Source: Antedon mediterranea
Lineage: Eukaryota; Echinodermata; Crinoidea; Comatulida; Antedonidae
Length of the DNA stretch: 64,000 nucleotides
Direction: 5' to 3'
Assembly: GCF_964355755.1 (NCBI RefSeq)
Contig: NC_092674.1
Span: 22,658,001 to 22,722,000, forward strand
Shown one piece after another: positions 49,638 to 60,324 of this stretch (the stretch's first letter is position 1; each line of letters opens with the position of its first letter). Both the position numbers and the translations under genes were made by a program. The notes beneath the pieces were generated by a model, which made no database searches, was not told where the DNA came from, and saw only the letters and a program-made list of their open reading frames with translations.

Positions 49638-51179
49638 CAAATATTTAATTATATACATCTGTAGCTTTAGACTATTGAATCTTTAAGGTAGGATCCGCGA
49701 ACAAGTGTTGTGAGATAGGCCTAATGATTGGTTAAATGTTTCATGGTTTAAAATTTGATTGGGTAGCGATAGCAAAGTATACTCTGTACACATCCGATTC
49801 TGCAGTGTCCGAGATTCGCAATTAGTAATCAAGCAAAGCTGTATTAAATACGTTAAAACATGTTATTTCTGTCAGTAGGTTCTATTTGCAGACAGGGTAT
49901 CAGTAAGATTCGATTCAATTCCATAGTGGTTAGTTGGGTAAGCCCAGTAGCCGCACAAATGGAGTCACTGTATATCGGTCTTAAACCATCTCGCCCCAGT
50001 CAACTCGGCGGCCTAGCCGCGTCACTTGTGTTCAGTTTTCTCATTTCTAATATGGTACAAATTGTATAGAATCGGAAATTTATGAATAACAAGTGACGAA
50101 TTATGTAGGCCTAACGTAACTTTCGTATTAGCATGAATACATTGCATGTTTGCAGAGTCAAAATTCAGCTTGGAGGGACACATACATACAGACAAAAACA
50201 CAGACAAACTTGTCTCTTGCAATCACAGTGTCAACATTATTTCAACAAGAAATGATGACATAATACTTTTAAGTTAGCTAATGAGTATAGGACGTTTACT
50301 GTCTGACAAGATAAGATATAGTCCTACATACCCACCCATTTCATACTGTATAATAAAAAGAACCATATAAACAATGATCAAACTTATAATGAGCATGACC
50401 AGGTGTTGATTGTTGATGTTTGATGTTAGTTGGCACCAATATTGTATCCTAAAGCTATACATTATTGAACGACCGTCTTCAAGATCTCGCCAGCAAATTA
50501 GATTTCATTTGCATCAGGAAATCACTTCTAAAGCATTATTCAATTTCTATTATGAAGTAAGTGGTACATGGAGTAATAAACGGAATCAAACTACAGCCTG
50601 GATACCATCCTTCACGTGCAGCTGCATTTGAATACCCAATCTATATGAAGAATTTAAGAAAATAACATAGATGACGTTTAACGTAAACAATAAGTAACAA
50701 TTTTGGTTATGACACCGTATTATGATGTAATTGTTCACCATTAAAATCCATCAGCACTACGTTGTCAAGGTTGAGCAAGACAATGCGTTCTTAATTTGCT
50801 TCATAGTAGTTGGTTTGCCGGTGGCTAATTGTGCGATATGATACGACGTAAATGATGTCACAGTCAATAACGCTAATAAATTCGTGTTTTAGTGCAGCTC
50901 ATTTAACGGTAAATGACGACTGTATGGTCTAATTCGCACGGACACCTCCGTATTAATATGGGATATGTGACAGTAAGTTTCGGCACCTGATTCTATACTT
51001 ATTATAAGATCATGTAGGCTAAAGATTGGCATATTGCTAATGGTAATACTTATCTATCTGCCTGTATAATTTAACTATTTTAGTTGCCCGGAGGACTTGA
51101 TGAGTATTATAGTCTTCAATCATAAAATATATGATATCTAAATCTACTGTAGGTAGATTTCTTTTATGCGTAATACCGT

Positions 51180-51664
51180 GTTCTGCGTTATACATGCGTA
51201 TTGTAGGTGTTTTGCAGTATCTTAGAGAACCAGTTCATACTTAGTTATTTACCCGGGTAAGTTGGTTCTTACCCACCAAAGTTGTTATGCGTTGGACATG
51301 CGATCCTTCATACTGAATGCCTATCTTGATTTGTTCAGTACGGTATGTTAGATCCAGTTCTCACTTAGTTATTTACCCGGGTAAGTTGGTTATTACCCAC
51401 CAAAGTTGTTCTGCGTTAGAGATACGATCTTTCCTATTGTAGGCCTATGTTAATTAGTTCAGTACCGTACGGTATCTTAGAGCTAGTTCACACTTAATTA
51501 TTTACCCGGGTAAGTTGGTTATTACCCACCAAATTTGTTCTGCGTTAGAAATGCGATCATTCCTACTCTAGGCCTATCTTAATTTGTTCAGTACGGTATC
51601 TTAGAGCCAGTTCACACTTAATTATTTTCCCGGGTAAGTTGGTTCCTATCCACCAAAGTTGGCA
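51180..51664. repeat. Minisatellite, about 125-bp unit
   Basis: Units at 51222-51347, 51348-51476 and 51477-51600, plus partial units before (51180-51221) and after (51601-51664), share ttagagccagttcacactta, a ttacccgggtaa palindrome, ttacccaccaaagttgttct and gttcagtacggtatc. The units differ by point changes and small indels, and the tandem order is uninterrupted. Confidence 0.85.
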
Positions 51665-52602
51665 ATATCTGAGACCATGAAATCAACTCTGGTAGATAAC
51701 TATGCGAAGCTAGGACAAGTCCTTATAAAGTTATATGATACAGCGGTTTTGGTAAAAGAAAAGTAGGCCTAGTATGTGACACTTTAGTTATGGAATGTAT
51801 GACATAGGAGTGATTATTTCGATACGTTTTATGACGTAGCCCATTGGTATTGACCATGCCCAACGATACATTTGTTATCAAATCTAGGCCACCATTAATT
51901 ATGTTAATTATTCGAATCATGTTTTATTTTGTTTCTGATGGGAAACCACCTGAAAAGTGCGCCGTAACTGCTCTGCTTTTGCGTCCAAAAGTCAAGAGTC
52001 TCCGTGATAAAAGCGGATGAATGAATTGAATAAAAGTGTACTTAAGAACAGTTGTATTTTCTGTAGACAGAATAATTCCTCCGCATTCAACTCATACTCA
52101 TTCATTATTTGTACGGGCATATATATCCTTGTTTTATAACGATGTGTGCATTACGGCAATGAAAAGTGTTTAGAAATACACACAGCCCTTCCATAACACT
52201 GGAGGATAGATGTTCGATTTACGCTTTTCAATTTAAAAGATGAGATATTCATCTTGCAATGATCAAAATCTATTTGGAGGCTGATCGAGTGTGCTTTTAC
52301 ATCCACAAGCCTAGAGCTGAACATGTAATATTGCGAGTAAAGCATTCAATACGTCTAATTAGTTACTATTTACCATCGTATTATTGCTTTATTGCACGTA
52401 CCTGCATCTAGTAACACGCTTATTTGTGTTTTTCTCTTTTTCTTTTGTATGTTTTGTATATGGATGTGCTATCCGAAATAAAGAAAATTAATAAATAAAT
52501 GAATGAATAATCAACATTTAAAATTACACGCTCTCTTCAAGGAAATCTAACAGGACACTAGCTCGCCTTGTCTAGATAGGACCTCGTAACAGTCCTTCGA
52601 TG

Positions 52603-52754
52603 TTATGTCTGGCTGCGACAAATACCAACAGTACTGTACTTTGTACACATTCTCCGCGGCATGCGGTCTATGTTAAAGGGCGCAGCCACAGATAAATCAT
52701 TTGATCTCCGGAACTCAGCATCATGTTGTTCGATTGTCTTGCTCTTTTTCCTGA
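52603..52754 (-). CDS. Speculative terminal exon of an unknown minus-strand gene
   Basis: On the minus strand a T-rich tract ending in ttttcag (52755-52761) precedes 151 bases that are clearly more GC-rich than their surroundings and stay open to a TAA at 52603-52605. The frame gives about 49 residues, beginning RKKSKTIEQHDAEFRRSNDL, with a basic pair (MPRR) before a small two-cysteine tail (MCTKYSTVGICRSQT). Basic cleavage sites and a short cysteine tail would fit a secreted peptide precursor, but I recognise no family. The upstream in-frame MAKMANLIVYISLFF stretch reads like a membrane segment but would lie in the intron. It could be a chance open frame in a GC-richer patch. Confidence 0.15.
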
Positions 52755-53690
52755 CTGAAAATTTAAATAGAAAGTAACAAACGCATACATATTGAGCCTG
52801 TAAATAGTACGATTTAGTATTCACATTATAATATACCCTAAATATTAGGCTAAGTAAAATAAAAAATAAACTAATATACACGATTAAGTTCGCCATCTTT
52901 GCCATTTGAATGGATGATTTCGTATCTTTCCCTATGCATTATCGTCTACCATTTCACCCATTAAAATTACTATTGAATGGCTGGGTTTTTGTCAAAAAAT
53001 TGTTTTGCAACGCGGTAGGCTAGAATATACACGACTGAAAACAAACATGCTACTCTTCAAGGGCCAACAATTGAGCGTCGAATGTTGTTATGGCCTGGCC
53101 TAATCTTCGAAATTTATAGAAGCGGGTGATCCAATAGTATAAAACAGTAGGCCTAGGTGTGTCGCGCAATATTCATGCCTATCACGTTGCACAACAACTT
53201 ACAACTTAAAATGTTACTGTTTCCGTATACATAGGTTGTACACTCTTTAGCTATCGATGCGATTTGTATTTATTCTATTTTGAATGTTCTTAAGCCAAGT
53301 AAGCATACCATATTTCTAAAGGCCTAACTGAGATGTTTTGTAAGAAAGTAAAAAAAAGCGTTTGGATCAATGCAAATATCTTGATTAGTGGAAAGTATTC
53401 CATTAGTACTGGCTAGTAGCCAATTTGAAAAAAAGGATCAATTTTGTCTTTACAAGTAAACCATGCGCGCACTGCATTGCATGTACATTAGTGGTAAATT
53501 AGCTTTTGACTCCTGTGTACTGGACATTTAGTATCAGTCTAAAATGCATTGGTTGGTTGGGGTTTCTGACACTACAGTGTCTGGGACCCCATTTTTAACT
53601 CTTGCTGTAACTAATTACCGTAACTATCCTAACCCAGCAACCGAGTTTTTTTTTTTACCAGCCGGTACAGTAATAACTGTATATATTTGT

Positions 53691-53698
53691 CTTTTCAG
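53691..53698 (+). other. Splice acceptor of the receptor exon
   Basis: The sequence cttttcag, preceded by a T-rich tract (53646-53694), sits 19 bases before the ATG at 53718. The exon therefore starts at 53699 with a very short 5' leader, which implies at least one upstream noncoding exon. A weaker alternative AG lies at 53669-53670. Confidence 0.65.
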
Positions 53699-53717
53699 AT
53701 TGTTTGTGTCAAGCAAT

Positions 53718-54071
53718 ATGTTTAGCATATTTTTCATCACTTGTTTCATGATGTTAGCCGTTGCTATAGGAACACCGTCTTCACAAGAATCCTATGTTGA
53801 GGAGAATCTTGGCACAGACCAAGAGTTTTTCGGCAACTTTACATCTGAGTCGTCTCTTTATGAGTTTTCGTTTATTGATCCAGATGAATTCATTGATAAA
53901 CCAGTGATCTACCTAGCCGGATTCTACCCACTTGAAACCACAGAAAGTTTTCCGATGAAAATGCTAGGATATCAAAGTTACTACTCTTCGCTATTAGCAC
54001 TCCAGCATGTAAATGACCATCCGACAGTGTTAAAAGATTACCATTTAAAGCTAATACGATGCGATTCAGCG
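53718..54071 (+). CDS. First coding exon of a GABA-B-receptor-like class C GPCR (partial)
   Basis: This is the N-terminal 118 codons of a probable metabotropic GABA-B-type receptor, a plasma-membrane class C GPCR that binds ligand in an extracellular Venus-flytrap domain. Residues 1-18 (MFSIFFITCFMMLAVAIG) look like a signal peptide. N40-F-T is an N-glycosylation sequon. From K61 the sequence follows the start of the periplasmic-binding/ANF-receptor fold: strand KPVIYLAGFYPLE, a helix ending LLALQHVNDHP, then LKDYHLKLIRCDS, which resembles the DYxLKLIxxDS stretch of GABA-B receptors. The exon starts after a pyrimidine tract and CAG at 53696-53698 and ends at GTGAGT (54072) in phase 0. I chose the ATG at 53718 because it is inside the exon and begins the signal peptide; the ATG at 53544 would lie in the intron. 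The other exons are not visible, so the gene continues past 64000 or this is a relic. Another class C receptor or an ANF-type receptor is possible. Confidence 0.78.
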
Positions 54072-54077
54072 GTGAGT
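54072..54077 (+). other. Splice donor of the receptor exon
   Basis: GTGAGT directly follows the GCG (Ala118) codon, giving a phase-0 intron. Reading through it reaches a stop after 14 further codons and loses all family resemblance, which supports splicing here. Confidence 0.7.
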
Positions 54078-54477
54078 ATACATTCTTTTTTTTTTCGTAA
54101 TTTCAAATCACTGTGAAAAGATTGTTGGCGCCCTACAATAAAGTCATGCTTTTACAAAGTTGCTTCAACCTACCGCAGAGACAGTAATAGCAGGGTGGTA
54201 ACTGGTAATAGTATAGTGAAGTATAATAAGTGACGTGGGTCTCGAGTCAAACAGACGATACATTCGTCGAGTTGAGTGTACCACCAGGTATGATGTCATA
54301 GCGTCAGTGAACGCTAAACCACGGACTCCCTACATTCAAGATGTTTTGTGCGCGTGTTATGAAAATCAACCTGTAATTATTGTATCTTAGGCAAACTAGG
54401 TGACTGTCGATAGTCAGTTAGAATCTATCTCCTGACATCTGCATATTTAGGTGCAATTTTTATAATTTGTATATTAA

Positions 54478-54674
54478 GTAGTGGAGCTGTAGCTTGGTGG
54501 TTAACGTGCTTTCCTTCCAATCCCAAGGTCCGGGATTCAATCATGACCTAGTGCCAGGGTTGTAACTATTTCAACTCCACTCCATAAACACGATAAATTA
54601 TAAAATAGTTTATCCATCCTGTAAATGGGTGAGTTTGTGCTAGCTGTTGGATATGTATGAACAATTTAAAAAGT
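54478..54674 (+). mobile_element. tRNA-derived SINE
   Basis: The head gtggagctgtagcttggtgg followed by ttaacgtgc resembles a tRNA 5' half with an A box. The B-box-like ggtccgggattcaatc lies about 30 bases downstream. A tRNA-unrelated body ends in ttggatatgtatgaacaa. A diverged relative at 13703-13829 shares the head, B box and tail in the same order, which confirms a family. Confidence 0.72.
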
Positions 54675-56280
54675 AAGATTTTAAAAAAAGTCTTAATAAT
54701 TCTGTTTACCTTAACCTAACTTTAAAATGAATAATGCAATATAGTTTCACAAGTGACATTGTATCACGGAAATTTCCTAAGGTACTGAGCAAAGTATAAT
54801 ACAGAGGTACTAGGGGAATCAGGATATTGGACCCAGTCTCATCATACCGTACGGCACCTTACATCTCTTTCAGAATAATATCAACCACGCACTAACCTCA
54901 TGACATTAAAATGTTGATGTCGATATATTTTACAATTAATTGGGGGTTGTTTCGAATACCCGCAAGGTATCTTTTGACATTCAGGAGCATGTTTCAATTC
55001 GGAGAATTATTAGAGCTGTCATGAACTTTCTGATTGCTAGCTTCTTATCGTCTTGATCGCATTGAGATATGCAAATAATATTCGACATATTAATAGAACA
55101 AAATAAATTGATAGAATGTAAAATTCTAATGTGAACTTTATAGGAATATAAACCTTGAAGGGCGTATAATACATAAACCGAATCGAATGATATACTTTCA
55201 ACATAACATTTCATAATACAATTATGCCTGCATGTGTTTTTATACAGTAGAACACTTCTTTTGGGACACCCCTATTTCGATTTTAAGGTCCCTGTTATTA
55301 ACGTTTGAAAAAATGGAAATGTATAGTTTTTAGGAGATATAAACAATCACGTATTTCGAAGAAAGATTGCAGTCAACAGAAAATAAATCTACTGTTTATA
55401 GTTTATAGCCATAATACCGTACGAGAATACTGCCTTACAACTTACAACAATCATCACAGTGTTGGCTACTGACCAGCTATAATAGAACCCCATTCGTTCA
55501 TCGTATTAATCTTAGTTACGTAATTATCTGGAGTTATTTTCAAAATAAACTTAAATTGATTAAAATAACAGATATTAATCAAATCGGAAAAATGTATACA
55601 TTAGAACTCATTATCTAAAATATGACTGTACAGCTGTAGTAAATAAATCATCATGAACGCTGACAGTAAAAAAAATGTCAATGCTATAACAGAAAATGGA
55701 GACGAATCACAGAAATTAAATGAACGGGCAGTTGATAATAAGGATTGTTTAGGAAGTGCATCTTGAGATAGATTGGAAGGTAAATCTGATTAAGACACAT
55801 CAATTGATTCATATGTTACGACATACACGAGCAGGTATAGTACACGACAGAGCTTGTTAGTAGACGGCGGAGAAAAGTTTTATGAGGGACATTTTCGATG
55901 GTGATGACATTGTGACATGGAAAACACGGAGCTTGATTGCGAATGCTGAACATGATGCCACAATCATCGATATTTAGCCAATTATCTGTATTGTATCTCA
56001 GGCCGTGGAAACACGGCCACGGCCAAAACAAAATTATCGGGTTTTTTTAACCAATACAGTGCGCATGATCAGTCATTAACAAACAACCAAGTGCCCAATC
56101 GCATCGCAACAATTTGTCCTTCATAGCAAAGGTTAAAAATGATCGCATTTATCCGATTATCTGATTTTAATTATAATTATCGGTTAATTTTTTGTGGAAA
56201 CACGGCTTTATTTTGTTGAATGTCATATGCAAACTTACATTAAGCCCAAAATTAATCTTTTTGTGATGATTTTTGTTGTT

Positions 56281-56563
56281 GTCTTGTGTGGGTTCGTCCC
56301 ACTTTTATTATCATACTCTGTTATAAATATTATATTTTTTAAACATATTTTTTCCTCTCGTTTATATCTTACAATGTTAAAAGTAATTGTAATAAAAACA
56401 TTGCGTTCATTATTTTACATTTAAAAAAAGTAATTTAAATACATAAAATAATTAACAAAATGCCTAATAAAAGACGATAAAAATTGATTAAAAACGTACT
56501 TTTGACAGTTGTAATTATTCAATAAAGCTCGTGTTCGTGTTCGGGTAGAGAGGCTATAAACTC
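56281..56563 (-). mobile_element. Second copy of the 283-bp hairpin-tailed element
   Basis: The reverse complement matches 20186-20468 end to end, with small indels and about one in fifteen bases changed by eye. The 3' hairpin is at 56288-56302. The 3' tail on the minus strand is A-rich but not pure, and no target duplication is evident, so it is probably older or was inserted into a repeat. Confidence 0.75.
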
Positions 56564-56959
56564 AGGGGAGGAATATAAAATACCCTCCCTTTTCACCAAG
56601 ACAAAAATGAATGAGATGAGTAAGAAGAATGCAAAAGTTGATCTATTTAATGAAAAACCGTAAGGTTAGAGTCCATACACTGTGCAAGTCTAAAATAGTA
56701 TTTTGGCTCTGTGTGTATGTGAGACGCTCCATACCCGGATGTAAAACTTTTATATATATATATACCAATAAAAAGACTTAAAATAACTTTATACATCAAT
56801 ATTAAAATATTTGTATATCTATTCAATTAAATATATATACATATTCAAATTCCCACTTTGCTTGAGATATTGGAATGGATGCTTTGTTATTAACAATGTG
56901 TCTATAAAATATTGAAGATTTTTTTTTCTTATAAAATAAACTTATATATACTTATTTAT

Positions 56960-57370
56960 CATTTACATTTTCAACAATTGGTGATGTTACTATTTGTTTT
57001 CATTTATTTGGTATAGCATTGATAATTGAGAAATATTCTATGAAACCATTTTCTTTATGAATCAACTTGGGAAGCAACTCTTGGTATGTTATTAGTTCAT
57101 TATTAATAATGATATAATTTATTGTTCGGAATCCCGAATTTAACCAATTGTTAAGGTACATTGAATTACCTTACCCAGAGTTATATATTTATTTTCCCAC
57201 AGCTGTTGAGATTTGATTTCATTTGCAGTTAGTGGTTCTGAACTTATAATATTGTTTAGAATCACAGCCACATTTAATAATTGTAGATAAAATATTGGCA
57301 TGTCTTTTAAAATTGTATGGTTTTCTTTATTCATTTTAGTAAATTTAACTGTACATTCAAATGGATACAT
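56960..57370 (-). mobile_element. L1/Tx1-type LINE fragment (post-RT domain)
   Basis: Minus-strand frames give LWENKYITLGKVIQCTL, then after a frameshift NNWLNSGFRTINYIIINNE and YFSIINAIPNK. This is the same domain order (LWxNxxI...NWxxxGxxxIxDII...YxxIxxxIPxxWK) as the relic at 2303-3640. It ends in stops near 56970. It may be the rest of the element whose reverse transcriptase lies at 59806-60020, now separated by the inverted duplication. Confidence 0.6.
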
Positions 57371-57602
57371 ATAGTAGTCCAGTCAAAAATCACCCTCACC
57401 ATGGTATAAGAACGTACCCTAATAAAATTTCATCCGTAGGTTCTATGTATATAGGTAATAACATTTCTTGATGTTGCGTCTTGCAAAACTTGGGATTTTA
57501 CGAGAAAATTAGACTTTTATACCCAATTTATAACTACCTCATGTCGTATTATTGTGTACAGCGAATGCGACGAAGCGTGACTGAAATTACGAGACGCCGT
57601 TT

Positions 57603-58120
57603 GCGCCCGTTGAAAAATGCATTAACAAAGCTAAAAACCTACAAAATTAATAGTTTATACAATAATTTAAATATAGTTTACAATAAATTGTATAATAAAA
57701 TACATAACATATAAAGAAAACTCAAGTATAATCTCAAATATTTACAGATATGTGTTTAAAAATGTACAAATCAAAATGGCCTTCCATAAAATAAAGTGCG
57801 CCCTCACTCGTCATACTTTTATCGGACTTGTATGGATGGTTATACAAGGCATTAATATTACGAAACCCGATGCGGTTTGTTCGTTATTGCCTCTGCAAGA
57901 GGCAGAATATTACATTTTCACAAATATATTTCTAGTTTTTATCATAGAAAAAAAGAATTGTATATATTTAAACATATTACAACCTCCAGTCTACCATCAT
58001 GATGGATTAAGTGAAGCGCCGTATTGTATATGCTATAGCGTCATGATCTTCTAGTTATCTGGTTATATTCTGGACATTCTTTTTTTCACAGCATTACTTG
58101 CGTGGATATCACAATGCATT
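57603..58120 (+). repeat. Left arm of a 520-bp inverted duplication
   Basis: This arm matches the reverse complement of 59281-59805 over its whole length, apart from small indels and scattered substitutions; an 80-base stretch checked by eye (near 57690-57770) differs at one position. It starts gcgcccgttgaaaaatgcat and ends tatcacaatgcatt. Open frames inside (57752-58054) differ in frame between the two copies, so I do not call it coding. Confidence 0.85.
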
Positions 58121-59280
58121 TGTTTATAGTCAATATTAATTTGAGTAAGAATCATTTTTAAATGACAGTCCATTTCGCATATACGATATAATAAAGATTT
58201 ACATTAATAAAGTACTCTGAAATATTTTCTCATTGGTTATCCGCAACAAAGAATCCTTGTGATTGTTAGTTTTGTTTAATTTTCTTTGAATTGTTTATTG
58301 GCATCCATATCGTATGATGTGTGAGACAATTTCGTGTTTTAGAAAATGTAATCCTGCCACCGAAGATTCTTTCTGTTCGAAGACTTCTGACGGATAACTG
58401 TGTTATTCTTTTACAATTAATTAATTAATGTTCATCTTCACTTTTGGGAAAAATAGCCTACATCTTTTAGGTTTAAAACGTCATTTATAAGTATTTGAAT
58501 AAGCCAACAAATTAAACTACTGTGTTCTCCCAAGCTTTTTAAATTTTCTAAATGCATTAAAATGCGTCGGACTCGGCGGATAACAATATTTGAAATAAAT
58601 GCATATAAAACTTTTTTTCTGGACTTTACTTTTTTGTCCCAAGTGAGAACTTTCAGGCCGTGGAGGTGAACCGATCGTTTATGACATACTTTTGTGTATA
58701 AAATGTCCAATAATAATTGTAGGACTACTCTCAACCAAAACACTTTATATTAGAATGTATTTAATATACGTCACGTCTTAAAAAATTGGGAGAATTGGGT
58801 AATACAGTATGTCGTTTCTCGCGAATCTTACATCACACTCCAACATTCTCACTTTCTTTTATTTAGTGAAATGTGAACGGTGGAAAAACGGGAAAATACT
58901 TTAAATTTAGAATGCTTTGAATTCTGGAAGACGACTTCGAACTTAAAGAATCGTCATGAATGACGTTTATTGGCTCAAACTTCACACATCGGTACGATGT
59001 GAAGGCCAGACGGATTCAGAGAGGATCAAACCGGCTCCTCCTCCCCATTGGCAGTGGGGGCATCGGCGGGTGAAAAGGAAAAATGATAAATGTTGATTCA
59101 GACGAATGCCAACCAGCCCCTTTGATACGCTCTTAATAATTGTTGGAAAGTGAAAGTAGGGCTACTTGAGGTAGGGGGCCTAGTATCTTTCGTATAGGCC
59201 TACACGAAATGGATTATCCTTAAATGATTGGTTCTTACTCTAATTAAGATCATAATCGCGAATGATAGTTCAAAATATGC
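58121..59280. other. Unique spacer between the inverted arms
   Basis: About 1.16 kb. A minus-strand open frame at 58438-58743 (101 codons) is basic and matches nothing I recognise. A GC-richer patch lies at 58960-59070. If the whole 2.2 kb is a mobile fold-back element, this would be its cargo, but no transposase motif is visible. Confidence 0.5.
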
Positions 59281-59805
59281 AATGCATTGTGATATCCACG
59301 CAAGTAATGCTGTGAAAAAAAAAAAGAATGTCTAAAAATAAAACCAGCAAAACTAGTAGTAGTAGATCATTACGCTTCAGCAGATATACAAATATACACT
59401 TAATCCATCATTATGGTATACTGGAGGTTGTAATGTGTTTAAATATATACAATTCTTTTTTTCCATGATAAAAATTAGAAATATATTTGTGAAAATATAA
59501 TATTCTGCCTCTTGCAGAGGCAATAACTAACAAACCGCATCGTGTTTCATAATTAATGCCTTTTTTAACCATCCATACAAGTCCGATAAAAGTATGACGA
59601 GTGAGGGCGCACTTTATTTTATGGAAGGCCATTTTGATTTGTACATTTTTAAACACATATCTGTAAATATTTGAGATTATACTTGGGTTTTCTTTATATG
59701 TTATGTATTTTATTATACAATTTATTGTAAACTATATTTAAATTATTGTATAAACTATTAAATTTGTAGGTTTTTAGCTTTGTTAATGCATTTTTCAACG
59801 GGCGC
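59281..59805 (-). repeat. Right arm of the 520-bp inverted duplication
   Basis: This is the inverted partner of 57603-58120. Its outer end abuts the LINE reverse transcriptase relic (59806), and its inner end borders the unique spacer at 59280. The high similarity points to a recent origin by insertion of a fold-back element or by an inverted duplication event. Confidence 0.85.
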
Positions 59806-60020
59806 TCTACGATTTTCTCGTATGTTAATTGCCATGATTTCGGCAACTAAAATAAATAACAATGCGGACAATGGGCAGCCCTGTCTTTTACTCCACAGTT
59901 CATTTTAAAAGTTTTGGATATCCAACCATTATTAGTTATTTTAAACACTGTATCCGTGTAAATTATTTGTATCCATTTTATGAACGATTTACCAAATCTA
60001 AATTTTTCCAACATTTTTTG
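59806..60020 (-). mobile_element. L1/Tx1-type LINE reverse transcriptase fragment
   Basis: Minus-strand translation from 60014 reads MLEKFRFGKSFIKWIQIIY, then NNGWISKTFKMNCGV, and after a one-base slip RQGCPLSALLFILVAEIMAI. The GWIS...RQGCPLSxxLFILVAEIxAI pattern is the RT domain between motifs A and C of L1-type elements. The YADD motif that should follow is absent because the sequence runs straight into the inverted-duplication arm at 59805. Dead fragment. Confidence 0.7.
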
Positions 60021-60065
60021 TGATGATGATAACTGTTTGTTAGCCCCGTGGTTTGTGTTGTCTCA

Positions 60066-60215
60066 TTCAAATTCAATTTCAATTCAATTCAATTCAACCT
60101 TTATTTGCATAAGATCAATATGTAATAACATGAGAGTTTTTTAAAGTAGAATGCACTTATGCTGGAGAAACTTAAATAAGCCCAGAGGGCTTTAAGGCTA
60201 GTTCCACCAGAAAAA
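60066..60215 (-). mobile_element. LINE 3' UTR with (GAATT)n tail, minus strand
   Basis: On the minus strand a hairpin (aaagccctctgggctt) precedes tgcaaataaaggttgaattg and (AATTG)n. It ends where the L1 reverse transcriptase relic region begins, so it appears inserted beside or into it. Confidence 0.55.
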
Positions 60216-60324
60216 AAAAAAGGAATTCAAAAATTATATATAATAAATTTTCCAAATGTAGTCAATAGATAAATATTTTTTTTTTAAAGTGAATAAATAA
60301 ATAAACAAGGCCAACAGCCATTAA

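Larger units (their letters stand above)
25212..53698 (+). other. Inferred first intron, repeat-rich, no recognised exon
   Basis: If the leader exon at 24.7-25.2 kb belongs to the receptor, this 28.5 kb is intron 1. I find no exon with family resemblance on the + strand. It holds the MITEs, SINE heads, minisatellite and LINE tails listed separately. Open frames at 26222-26614, 41615-41941 and 43765-44175 are within the size expected by chance for this base composition and match nothing I know. Sub-stretches 27.2-29.0, 33.0-34.5, 35.0-37.0 and 40.0-42.5 kb show nothing beyond AT-rich unique-looking sequence. Confidence 0.3.

Noticed and set aside
51180-51664. CRISPR-like array
   Set aside because: The units are contiguous 125-bp tandem copies, with no short repeat and unique spacer pattern, and the DNA is eukaryotic.
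53544-53717. Upstream ATG extending the receptor frame by 58 codons
   Set aside because: The stretch contains the pyrimidine tract and CAG acceptor and encodes low-complexity phenylalanine runs; the signal peptide starts cleanly at 53718.
57752-58054. 100-codon frame repeated in the inverted arm (59411-59656)
   Set aside because: The shared protein is a by-product of the DNA duplication; indels shift the frame between copies, so there is no sign of selection on it.
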